From positions 10,942,333-11,006,332 of the forward strand of contig NC_133293.1 of assembly GCF_005239225.2 (NCBI RefSeq): a DNA stretch of 64,000 nucleotides, given 5' to 3'. Source of the DNA: Populus alba. Taxonomy: Eukaryota > Streptophyta > Magnoliopsida > Malpighiales > Salicaceae. The notes below the pieces were generated by a model that worked only from the letters and a program-made list of their open reading frames with translations, was not told the origin of the DNA and did no database searches. This document shows, piece after piece, positions 23,962 to 36,000 of the stretch (the stretch's first letter is position 1; the number at the start of each line of letters is the position of its first letter). The position numbers were made by a program, and so were the translations under genes.

Positions 23962-24129
23962 TATATATATTTTTTTTGATTTATGTAGGTGTTCAGGCCA
24001 GCTTGCGCGCACCACGACTAATCCCACGGCTCACTGAATATCCTGCAAACCCAATGAGCATGTAAGGCACCGCAAGAATGACAGGCATGCACAGTGAGGT
24101 TTAAACCCAAGATGCAGAGGAAGTAACAA
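23962..24129 (-). mobile_element. SINE copy, 5'-truncated, with 10-bp target-site duplication
   Basis: On the minus strand this is the same sequence as the SINE at 51510-51706. It has a B-box-like GGGTTTAAACCTC, 'TGTGCATGCCTGTCA', 'GGGTTTGCAGGATATTCAGT', 'GAGCCGTGGGATTAGTCGTG' and 'GCGCGCAAGCTGGCC', ending in an A/T tail (plus-strand T run near 23971). GTTCCTAATA flanks it at 23952-23961 and 24130-24139, a direct duplication. The 5' part with the A box is missing, as expected from incomplete reverse transcription. Confidence 0.8.
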
Positions 24130-24139
24130 GTTCCTAATA

Positions 24140-26367
24140 ATTTTTCAATGGTACGTTTCTTGTCAATATATAGCGATATACTTCCAAAGGTTACTTGGGA
24201 TATGTGTCAATATTCTCAAATCCAAAAAGACACCTAAATTGGCCGAATACTTTGTCAGGCTGGTGATAATTAAGTTTAATTTCTACACTATCACTTGGAG
24301 TCTAATAAAAGAAGCTACGATAAATAAATCTATTTTATAAAATGTCTTGAATTAGAATATTTATTCGGTTAAAAAATAACCTTACGAGACTCTAAATTAT
24401 TGATACCGCTGTGTTAATAAATTTTTTAAACTAATATAAATATTTGAGTTTATATATATCTCATTAATTTTACAAGTTTTAAAATTAATAATTATATAAT
24501 TCCTCATTGTATCAATACTTATATTGCTGAGAAATAGTTTTGGATTTTGTCAAAATACTCATATCATCTCCATATTATAAATGCTATTTATATAAAGAAA
24601 TGGAGCTGCTTTCACAGTACCACAGGCCCTAATACAATTAATAAATTAAATAAAGAAAAAACCCACAAATAATAGAAGATTCCTCATTAAAATTATGAAA
24701 TGTTTTTTTTTTTTTATGAACTAAGATAACTTGTCAATACAATATTCTCCAGCAAGATTAATTCACAGTAAACTAGGTTCATAACTAACACTAAAATCGA
24801 ATAAAAAGTCAAATTAGAATAATAAATCACCTTTTACCAGGATGCATGCTTAGCACAACTTGCACAAAAAGAAAACTGATTGGTTTGCATACCCCAGCTA
24901 TGCTGCGAGGGATTAATTTTTGTTTTAATGTATTTTTTTTTTTGTTCGGTTCTCAAGAATTTTTTTTTTTAAATTTAAAAATACAATTATTTTAATTGAA
25001 ACATCTTTTTATTATCGTATCCGGAAAACATAAAATTTTAAACTTCAATCATTGCTTATGTTAAAAAAACTGAGATACAAGACAGTTTTTTTATATATAT
25101 ATAAAACAGCACCCCTGAAAAAAATATTGCAAGGTAGTGTAATTGATTTTTTTTTTAAAAAAAAAAAATTACACCTCCCAGTAACAACGGAGGAGTTGAA
25201 ACTTCCCCGTTTGTCTCCAGATTCATCAAAGCATAAATGGAGCGTGGCAACTACACGTGTCTTTCCACAAGACATCTATTCAAGAAAATCCCTTCAGAAA
25301 AATGAAAATAAGGGGAATCTCCAAGATTTCTCCATGAGTTTCCCCAACTGAAGGAATGATTTTTTTGTTTTGTTTTGCATTGTCAGTGTATGCTACACTC
25401 ACAACTTTATTATCATCACAACTAAAAGAGCTGGGGCTTTTCCCAGCTCTTTCATTGTTTATACAGGGTTTCTTTAATATTGATATGAACATTAAAGTAG
25501 CAAGTCTTCTTTTTTATTTTTTTGTTTTAGTTTCATCTTCTTCTTTTTTTTCCTTTCCCTTTCAATTGAATATTTTTTGGCTTTTTTTTTTTTAATTTTT
25601 TTTTAATATTTAGTTAATTTTAAATTAACATTCATAATTTATTTTACATAAAATTGTCACAGTCCCAAAGAATCATCCAAATATTTTTTCAGTATTTAAT
25701 TTTAAAAACTCTTATTTTTATTATCATATTATCAAGTAGAGAATAGTTTTATATGAACAAAGTTGTTAAACTCAATCGAGTCCATAATTTACATTGCAAG
25801 TTTGATAGACTAAGTCACGAATCCCAAATTAATTCAATATATTATTTTATTAATATTAAAAGAAAATCATTAAAAAATTTAAAAAATATATGTCTAATTT
25901 GCTTTTGAACCCACCAAATCAAAATAAAGAGGTTAATTTTAAAATTGTAAAATTGAAGATGGATCAAATAAATAGATTTAATAATATTACTAAATAATTC
26001 CTAGACCACATTCTACACATATAGCAGCTGGATGCATATGGAGAGGCAGTGCCCTGTACGGGCTGTACTCTCCAATGGATGGATCGAACAGAAGAAGGCG
26101 AGCATCATAATCAATGGACAAGCGGCGCATCCCATCACAGCAGCTACTCGTCCTGAAGCTGAAAGAGTTTTGTCTAAACATCGACAGCTACTTCAAACGA
26201 ATCTTCTTGACAACCACCACCAACAGAATACAACTGTGGCCCTTGCAAAATTGTAAGAATTACACTGCTATGGTTATGCTTGCGATCTTTATTTTAGGAT
26301 CTTCAAAATTTGTTTTTAGAAGACTCAAAAGGATCAAGAGCAGAATGGCCATTATACCTGGCTGACT
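24140..26367. other. AT-rich intergenic DNA
   Basis: No gene is recognised before the SPOUT gene's stop at 26368. A hairpin-like pair, GAGCTGGGGCTTTTCCCAGC followed by TC, occurs near 25429-25450. Degraded repeat text is present near 24270-24500 and 25760-25830. The 3' UTR of the SPOUT gene probably covers about 26000-26367. Confidence 0.4.
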
Positions 26368-29300
26368 TCAATGTTGAACTCTTTGCATTGCTCGGCTGAT
26401 TGGTTCTTGGAAATACTGAAGTGATATGAAAATTGCTTCCTGTTAAGAAGATACATATTTTATTTAGATCACATGTTTCGTATACGGGTACATAGACGAC
26501 AGGCCAATCAAAGAGTACCACCTCGGTTCGAATAGTCCGACTTCCTTGATGGGGACACGTGTTCAAGTATGAATCAAATACTTCACGAACATCTTTACCC
26601 TGAAAGAATAAGAAACACCAAAACCAGTATTCAGTACACAATTCTCACAAAAATGTTGAATCAACCATTGGTTCGCGATGACCAGCTTAAGCATATGCCA
26701 TCAAACAGATTTGAATCAAGTATAAGGAGCATGGATGCATGAGAAGAAGTGAGTTGCTTTTTTCCCAGATAAAATTTTATTCCTTGAAAACCATATACCA
26801 AGGAAGAAGAGGTGAATAACATGTCCCTGAAAGAAAATCAACAACCCCCACCCAAAAAAAAGGAAAAAATGAAATAAAATCAAAAGGAAAAGGAAAAAGA
26901 AGAAGGAACAAAATGATTAGCTAATGGCAATGGATGTTCCGATGAAGCGATACTTTTAAGTTACTGTCTTCTTCAATACTCTCTTCCAATCCAGCAAGCC
27001 CGCCAAAAGCAATCAACAGATGCCTAACAGATGGAACGTACAACGAAATTATCAATGAATCACATTTGAATAAAATGCATAAGTGCTCCTACTTTATACC
27101 AGCATATGACAGAACTAAAAAGAATATGCCTGATGGAGATCACAATCCTCCAAAGGCAGTGAGTGCATGCCTATCACTTGCCAAACTAAATATTTTGGTG
27201 GCATCTCAAAGCGAATCCTTATTTAATCATTTTATTAAAAAGCGAAGTGCCTTAAATTGACTCACAGTCAAGATAGAGGAATACAGAGTCAACATCACAT
27301 ATCCCAACAGTAGTGAAGTTTTGCTCTGAAAACAATTAAACAGGATAATTTCAAGAGCTTCTTGGAACATTTTTATGTTTATGCAACCCTCATATGCACT
27401 GCATAGCTTGTGCTTGAGTTCTCTTAATGTATAAATAAATCCCCCCCAAAAGGAAAGAAATGGCAGGTTGATCGCGCTCGAAAAACTTCTCAACAGGGAA
27501 TGTTAAGGTGTGCCCCCATCAGTACTTAATGATTGCCTCCAAAGGCATATGCTAAGTTATCTGAAAACCTAACGAAGCAACACTGCATTACAAAAATCAC
27601 AATTCAGTCTGCTGTCTCAAGCACTAAAAACAAAGTCATCATACAATTCTGAGTGCTGAGCATTGCATCAGCAGTAAAATTGTCCAAACATTCTACAAGA
27701 AAAAAAATCACTGCGAACCATATCTCTTATTCTTTACTATTCAGCCTACCGTATTTGATAACAGTAAATCCTCTAGACAGCAAAGGTATCGTGTTGGCAC
27801 GTTTTCTAATTTATATGGGAGCATTTTTATTATTAGGAGAAAGGTAAAGGCTCTTCAAAAGCAACAAGTTAAACGAACTGCACAGGGAACAGAAATCTCC
27901 TCCAGTCACCAAGAAGCAGCTAACCAGAGAAAGTTACACCAAGGATCTAATGTAGAACAAGAGCATACCTGAATGTTGGTAAAGAAAGCTCTGATGAGTT
28001 AATAATGAGACCATGCTCTGAGGTACCAATCAAAAGATCATAGCCACCCTGTGATTGACATCATAGAAGTTGATAAAAGCCTTCAATTAATGATAGGCAA
28101 AAAACAATTGTGCAGGTATACCAAGGTACACAGAAAAAAGCTAAAAAATTAAAGAATCAATACCCTGTATGGACAATCCTTAAATACTGAGCTGATATTA
28201 GAAGCATATCGCACTCTATACCCCCAATACAATCCTGCTTCCTCCCTTGGCTTTGATAATGAGACAACCTGGCGTGGTGAATCTAGATAAATGCAATATA
28301 AAATTCACAATTGTACCAAAGTTAACATAAACAGCAAACTAGTGCTTAATATAGGTTAATGATAAAACATGGAATCATTATAAGGGCCAAAAACCAAGAA
28401 AAAGAAAAAAAAGGATAGGTTTCTGAATCAAAGGGGCTTTAACATGGAAATAAAGAAAAGGATCTGTATCTACTGCGGCTAAATTTATCTTTGATGCTCA
28501 AAACATTAGTTCAATGAATTAAAAATCAGAAATAAGTTTTCTACCTTTTTCTTCAGAAATATCCCCAAATAACGATGGGAAACAACTCAGCCAAAGTTCA
28601 AAACTTTGTAGCAAAGGGAAAAGGTGACAGAAATTCATTTACCATCATCCAAATTGCGGTTGGTTCCCATAGCCACAGTTACTCTTATTCCAGGTTCAAG
28701 CGCTTGATTTACAACAACATTCTGCATGATTTAGTTCAAATCCATAAGACATAAACTTACCGGAGACCACTTGCCTATCTAGACTTGAAAGGGAAAGCAT
28801 TAAAATCAGCATGAAAAAAGATTAATAAATTAACCATGGGCACTAAAATGAATTGAGCAAGGCATTGAAAAGAAAGAAAGAAAAGGAATCGTGCTTTCAG
28901 ATAAAATTGAGCTTTGACATGACACAACATAAAACTAGTACTAAGAAATAAAATCTAAATGAAGACAATGGAAAAAGCACACCCAGAAACATAAGAAGGC
29001 AACATCAGGTATTGAAAATGCTATAAAGATAAATAGAAGAAGAGGATTCATAATGTAGACTCTCGTCACTCACATTAGTTCTTAGCAACTGCATTAAAGA
29101 TATGTAGTGATGAAGGATTGACTTTGTAGTATTTACATCCTATTTGCATGAACTTGAGTTCCATTATCAAATTAAATCAAAGCAAGAGCGTCAAGGAGTG
29201 GTGGAACATCTAAACTTCAATTCGATGGTAATCAAAAACTTTCTTGTCAAGATCAAAGAGTGGTGGAACATCTAAATTTCTATCTGATTGTGATCACAAA

Positions 29301-30602
29301 TTTTCTTATCAAGATTAAAGTGACTTGAGTATAATAGAAAGAAGACCGTCACCAAGAAACTACACAACTCTGACTATGTGAATGATAGACAGCTGATAGC
29401 ATGCATGATTTGTGGGTCCTCAACAGTTTTTTTGTTCAACCAAAAGGAACACAAAACGATGAAAGCCACAGATTAGCCTGCAGAAACTTCGATAGAGCAT
29501 TACCTTACTTAAACCCACATCAACTAGTGTTTCCCCAGAGTTTGGAACCTTTTCATTTAGCGTGACACCTGTAATGTTATTGTAAGACACGTCAAAAGTT
29601 GGCGCTAAACAGAGAATACGAGTATAAACAGAGCACAGATGAAGTTAATCTAAAAAAAAATTAAAGATCACCGGAGATCAAACACAAATCAAATACCAAA
29701 TAAAAAGGGGAAAGAAGTATCAAGTGGATATCCTTGAAAACAATAGGAGGAAAATGGGGAAAGCTTACCTTCCCTAAACGGAGCCCATTCATGTTTGCGC
29801 AGATGGTGTGGAGCATCAAGCGGGGGCAACATTCCCTAGAAAACACAAGAACAATAGTACAAACAACATTAGTTGAACAAGCAACAAAGGAAAAACACTT
29901 GACGCGAAACAAATAGGATTCAATAATGAATTGGTCCCTCACACACCACAAATCTCAAGTTATTATGCTTTGGAAAGAGAGCTTTTCTTAAATACTGCGG
30001 AGTCTCTAAATACCGCAAGATCCTTATGAAAAAAGCCCCACCGCTCTCATTCTCATCTGAACTGTTGTCTGTCGTAACAGTAGGATCCTCTTTCTCAGAA
30101 CTACTCTTATTATCAAACACCACCACCTGTTTATATAACATAACCATTGCTTAGTTTTCTCAACAAAGAATCAATAATGATTATGCATTATTTATTAATA
30201 AACAGACGGTTAAGCCAGTGAAAATCAATATAGAAACCTCATCAATTCGAAATATAGTCGCGGCACGAGCAATTTGACCAGCCAACTGAAAACGAAAACA
30301 GAAAATTAAAGACAATTGAATATAGAAGAAAAAATAGAAATGCTAAAATAGAGAGGGTAAAGTACTCTAGTGGCGAGTTCAAGAGACTGAGCATTGTTGA
30401 TGATGGAACCAGAAACGGCTATGCTGACTGTAGGTATTTCCTTTGCTTCTTTATCCCTCTCGTCTCTTTCTTTGTTTCTCCTCCTCCTCTTCTTCTTTTT
30501 GTGAGAATCGCCATTAGTGAGCTCGAACTCGTTTTCTGCTTTATCGTTTTCAATTCTCTCTGCTTCAGTTTCGGTTTCCGCTCTCTTCTGCTTCTTCCCC
30601 AT
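26368..30602 (-). CDS. SPOUT-domain RNA methyltransferase, C9orf114/SPOUT1 (CENP-32) family
   Basis: The gene has eleven exons: 30602-30366, 30285-30238, 30126-29947, 29835-29769, 29568-29504, 28721-28643, 28282-28164, 28048-27969, 27023-26954, 26599-26522 and 26439-26368. All phases close, giving 364 aa. The N-terminus is charged, with a KKKKRRRR cluster that may act as a nuclear/nucleolar signal. Family blocks follow in order: VSIAVSGSIINNAQSLEL, the LAGQIARAATIFRIDEVVVF segment, ILRYLETPQYLRKALFPKH, PPLDAPHHLRKHEWAPFREG, the AGLYWGYRVRYA segment, GGYDLLIGTSEHG, LLIAFGGLAGLE, and the C-terminal knot NTCPHQGSRTIRTEEAIF. The knot is the SAM-binding trefoil of SPOUT methyltransferases. The human homologue associates with spindles/kinetochores and has been linked to RNA uridine methylation. 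The plant role is little studied. A start eight codons upstream, at 30626, is possible, but MGKKQKR fits the family better. Confidence 0.92.
29190..29315. repeat. 62-bp imperfect tandem duplication in SPOUT gene intron 5
   Basis: Copies starting CAAGGAGTGGTGGAACATC (29192) and CAAAGAGTGGTGGAACATC (29254), each followed by similar 'ctaaa-ttc ... tttctT-tcaag' sequence. They lie inside the intron at 28722-29503. Confidence 0.7.
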
Positions 30603-30724
30603 TTTGCTTCGTTGGGGTTTATACAAGAGTAGAGGAGAGACAGGACGCGCGTTTGGCAGGGGTTTATTAGGGGTTGGGGCAGTTTGTACTTAGCATGTGG
30701 TGTGCAGTAAGCTTAATAGTTTGG

Positions 30725-30905
30725 GGTTGATTTTTAAAATATATTTTATTTAAAAATATATTAAAATGATATTTTTTATTATTTTTTATAAATATTTTTA
30801 ATATGGTATATTAAAATAGTTTAAAACTATTACAAAATATATTAATTTAAAATAAAAAAATTAAGTTTTTTTTAAATATTTTTAAAATGCATATACAAAG
30901 ACAAA
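30725..30905. repeat. AT-rich MITE-like dispersed repeat, copy 2
   Basis: T-rich arm, core 'tatattaaaatgatattt' and 'ggtatattaaaatagttt', then 'aatatattaatttaaaat' and an A-rich arm. It lies about 120 bp upstream of the SPOUT gene start. Borders are approximate. Confidence 0.5.
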
Positions 30906-33076
30906 CTTAATTAAGTCGTAGTTTCAATTTTTGAGAAAAGAATTAATTACCTACTTAATTTAATTTAATTTAATTTTCCTTTATTATGAAAATGTTTGGT
31001 TTTCTTGATTTTTTTTTTCAAAAAACAAAATGATTAGAAAAAAAATATAAAATTGATAAAAATTATTGAATGATTAGTTTTTGAAACAAAAGGGATCATT
31101 TAATTTATTTCTCAAAACTAGAAGGGTTGATCTCTCTTTTTTTTTAGGAATTTGATTTTGCCTTTTACTGAATTTGAAAATAAAATAGTAAATTTTTAGT
31201 TTTAGTTTCTTGTTTTCAGAATGTAAAACACTAACTATTGATTGTTAAAAATTTCAAAGATCAGATAAAATGATTTTAAAAAATTGTGCAAGTGAATGTT
31301 AGTGTTGCTTTATTTTTCAAAAAATAAACTAATTTTATGTTCATTCGTTTTTTTTCCTCTCTATAAAATAAAATGTATTGTTGATTTTTTTCAAATATTT
31401 TTAAAATTAAAAACTATTTTGAAAACAGAAAAATAATTATATCATTTTTTTATATATACATTTAATTTAACTATGTTATATCATTCACTGTTATTATAAT
31501 TATCACAACGTGAGTCAAGTTCACTACTCAAAATTAATTTAAATTAATAATTGTTTGAGTAACAACTTAAGATCTTTATTTAATAAAATATTTTAAATAT
31601 AAAATAAAATTTATTCAAGACTCCACTAATTAAATATATATATATATATTAAATATTTTAAAACATCTTATTTATAGTGTTTTTCAATAACTCATTAACC
31701 TTAAAAGCCGGCTGTGCCGCTAACGTCACCCTCCGATATCACATTCACATTCTTCGCTTTTATTTTTTCCTACAAACACCAACGAAACCAATTTCATCCA
31801 CGTTTGACGAATAGAGAGCGACTCTTTTCGCAATACAAAGTCACCCTTTCTGCGCATCTCAAATCACTTCTACTCATTGTACTACTTCCCTGGAAGGTCC
31901 GACTCTGACTGGGCCAGTGGACACGCACGGTTCATGTTCTGCTCACCTCTCTGAAAAGAAGGCTCTGTCAGGGGAGGAAACGGTGAACAAAAATCAGAGA
32001 AGAGAGTCTTTCCCGTAAGGTTAATCTGCTTGCTGTCCGTTCCATCATGGATCAGACAACAGCAACGCCAAAAGACAATGCTCCTCGAGTTACGCTCGGA
32101 TTAGAGTCACGTGCCCTAATTACATGATGTTATATGGCTCTCGAAATTCTAGGGTATTTTTCCTTTCTAGCACGTGTTAGAAAATTTTGAAGAAACAGCA
32201 CGAGGAAAAAGATCTTAGATGATTTTTTTTTTTGGAAATATCACAATTCAGGAAATACTTATTCAAGAACTGCTATATTTTAATTTTAACAAAAAAACAA
32301 CTAAGAAAGATAAAAGAAAAATTTTAAGAAAAAATAGATCGAAAAAATTTTCATTATCATTGAAAAAATTTCATAAAAACAAATTCACAAATATTAATAA
32401 ATACTATTAATGATGATCGACATGAATCATCACAGGTACTATTAAAAAACATCAAGCATTTCATTTGTTTTTGGATTGTACATTTGTTTTTGGATTGTAC
32501 ATGGGATTCGCATAAACTATTTGCTGATATTTTTGGATTGATCTCATTAAATTTTTTTTCAATGGTATGGACGGAGATTTTTTTATCTCTCTCTATCTCC
32601 CCTGTTTGCTGTTTGTGTAAGCTAGAATGGCATAGCTCCTTACTATTTTCCAAAATCCTTTTCAGCCTGTACTAGTTTCCAATTTTTTTTTTTTAAAGTG
32701 CTTAATTTCAAAATTCCTCTCAAACATTACACTCAGAAAAGCAGCTATGGCAAACTCCAACATCCTTGCAAAGCCACAGAAATTCCGGAATTGGTCCTTA
32801 GCGGTTAGAGTAGAGGCGGATCCATGTAAGTTACCTAAGCTAATTTGGGTCGAGACTCTGTTACTGTTAGTTTATTCCCAAAGTGATGAGACCAGCGTGT
32901 TTATAGACTGTTGTGCACCAACTTCAAGCCGAGAAGCTAAAAATTTGCTGAACACATTATCTCGATGCATATACGCATCTGACGGGAAACATTGTATATA
33001 GATGGAGACTACAGCTCAAAGAAAAACGACTCCAGGAAAAAAAAAATTAAATGTACACTAAAACTTGTAATTTACA
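30906..33076. other. Intergenic between the SPOUT gene promoter and the KAPP 3' end
   Basis: AT-rich. A GC-richer segment at 31690-32190 contains two ACGTG cores (32108, 32172), but I recognise no gene. A 19-bp perfect tandem duplication (CATTTGTTTTTGGATTGTA) lies at 32462-32499. An ORF at 32747-33001 has no known domain and is opposite the KAPP 3' UTR. The 3' UTR of KAPP probably occupies about 32800-33076. Confidence 0.4.
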
Positions 33077-36000
33077 TTAAGAATCAACTTTACAGGATAT
33101 TCTAAATTTTCTGTCAAAGTCCAAGAAAACTATAGAGGTGTTATCCTCTGTTCGCAATGTTTTAGCCTCGGTCAACAAAATACTTGCAACCTTCTCGGCT
33201 ACATTCTCTACATCTGCAGAATACCTCTGCTTTGCCTGTATAGATAAAAAAAATGTAAAATGTCATTAGAATATAAAAATTTCCACAAACTCATAAGTAA
33301 CATGTATCATGTTAGAATGAGAAGATGCAAGGAGGCTAACCTGCATGGCAAGCTGGACAGCCTTCTTTAAACTAATAACATCCCAAAAGCCATCGCTGCA
33401 ATTTTTTAAGGATCCAGATTCACACTTCCAGTAAATATATATCACTAAACAGAATTTGTATAGACAACAAAATTTTCAAGTTCCGTTCAGAAATCACCTC
33501 GCCAATAGTGCAAAAGCACTGCTCGCTTGCTTAACATGTACAGTTTCACTTATATAAGGTTCTGAACTAAAGCGGGGTTCCTGCTGTTTCATAAATTTGT
33601 CACCAAGCATCCGAGCAAGGTTCAAGCCTGAACAAGGAAAAATAAGGGCGAGTTATTATCTACACAACGATATGAAACATGTCATAAAATGTTACCCTTA
33701 ACTTACCATAAAGCCGTTTTTCTCCATCTCTCAATGGTTCTCCAGTTTCATTAAGTCGAAGTCTTTCAGAGTAACTACTTACTCTGTGATCTTCTGTCAT
33801 CTTAATCTGCTTCCCATCAACACTGAAAATATGGTATTAAAGATGCAGTTATGATAGCAAAAAATAAAGTGTTTTTGTTTTTCATGTTATATTTAGAAAT
33901 CCATAACTTTTGGTATGTCCTAAACCAGTGTGGCTTCATACTAACAGCAGCCAATATGTTATAAGGGCAGTCCCTTTCAAAAGGTGAGTACTCTGTGTCA
34001 GAGTTAAAAGCTATTTGAGGAAAATTGGTACTCCTTATAAGCTTTTTTTAGGAAGACTGTTAAACAAGGACCACTATTTGATAGCTTATCAAGGCCTGAT
34101 TGTGAGTTGTAAGACCACTATTTGATAGCTTATCAAGGCCTGATTGTGAGTTGTAAGATTCCATTTTCATACAGATTTATGTTATAATCGAAGCATTCTA
34201 CAGCTTTTTTGAGATTTCGATTTTTTTCGTACTCTTCAAATTACAAAATGAGAACATAAAAACATACTTCATAATACAAGCCGCATCTCCAACATTTGCA
34301 CATTGTGCAAAGAAATTTTCATCATTATCAGCCCAAACCAGAAGCAATGTTGCAGCACAACCCTGCAGGGAATTGGCCATTATAATATGCAAGATGATAA
34401 TCTTTTAAGTTTTTGTTGCACAAAAAAGGTTCAAAAGTCGGTAATAAAATCATTTCACAGTGGTGACAGTAAACAATCTACAATTTCACCACTCTTCTCT
34501 TAACTTGAATCAGAAAACGATATGAGTTAAACTAGAAAATCAACAGGTTAACAAGAGTTAAATCCACTTAAGTGCAATGTTGCTCTGAATTCAACCAGCC
34601 ATGCTTTCCAAATACAAGAATAAAGAAGAGAAAGTGCCTTTTTATAAAAATTAGTAACATAATTTGTTCAATCCCCCTTTTATTTCTATTAAAAAAAGTG
34701 TGCAAGTGCATCAACACCAAGGACCTGAGGTGCTTCATTGATCCAAGCTATCTTCGAACAAAATACCCCAGTAATGATCTTTCGACAATCCACAAAATGC
34801 TCATATTCTAACTAGCCGGTTCATTTAAGAGTTAAAACAGCACATTGCCCAAATATGACCTTACACAAAACAGGTACATGACAATAAGAAACCAGTTTAG
34901 GTTTCATCATTAAGCAGATATGAATGTGTTAGAAGTTCTAGCTGAATTCTAAACGTGCTCTCCTTGCACCAGGTAATAAACCAAGATACAGCAAGAGGAG
35001 CAATAGTGAGTGTCTAGACATAAACCATACTGCTAGCCTGCAATTTGATCCCAAGACATCATGTATCATAAAATAGTAATAGTGATGCATTGCTTACCAA
35101 CTGGTCATCCACTAGCCTCTGATTAGCCTACTTCATTTAGCTACTTTTTATTATGCAGGGACACCTACATAGTGGTTGTCACAATTCAAGAAACAATCAA
35201 AAGCAGCATATCAGACTTGGCCATTGATGAACAACTAAGGCGGCTGTTTGCAAATCCAAAAACCAGCCATCCTGTATCACAAAGGCAGTGTGGTATAGCT
35301 CAAGTCACCTAAGGGGGTTAATTTGCAATTGGAGTAGACTTGTTTCGACCTTCCTCAACCATCCCAAACAATTTTTGGATGCAAACATGAAAGGCTTTTT
35401 AATTAAGACTTTAAGAAATCACAATCAGTAGATACAAACAAAACAAGAAAAGCCAGGGGAAAAACCTCGTAATAGTTATTCATATCAGCTTCAGTTTGAG
35501 AAAATGCAACTCTAAGAACATCTGAGGCATCACATTGCAATAAAACCCTCTCCCTTACAAGAGAATCTGACAGAATACTGGTAACCTTCTCAGGAAGCAT
35601 TCTGGAAAAAAAAAACATAATGAAAAAGTAATTACTAAATTACCAAAAAGGTATGATAAGCAGCCAATTCATCATATAAATGCAGAATCAGGGGATAAAA
35701 TAGACAATGATTGCAAAGATTGGACTCATGAGTAGTGAATAAGGGAGAAAGAAGAGAAAGAAAACCACAGGATATTAGACGCAATAGAAAAGTGGTTTCT
35801 TTTAGAGCATATTCCTTAAACCAGTGAACATCAAATGACAATCTCAACCAGCCAACTTCTTGGACAAGAACAACAAATAAAGCCTGCAATGTGTGAGGTA
35901 GTTTGCTTTCACAGACTTTCACAGTTAGAGGTGACAATAGGAAAATGATCTTGGTTTAATCTACATCAAGGCAACATGTTAAAACTGAAACAAGAACACT

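Noticed and set aside
32747..33001. 84-codon frame next to the KAPP 3' end
   Set aside because: No recognised domain, and it is antisense to the likely KAPP 3' UTR.
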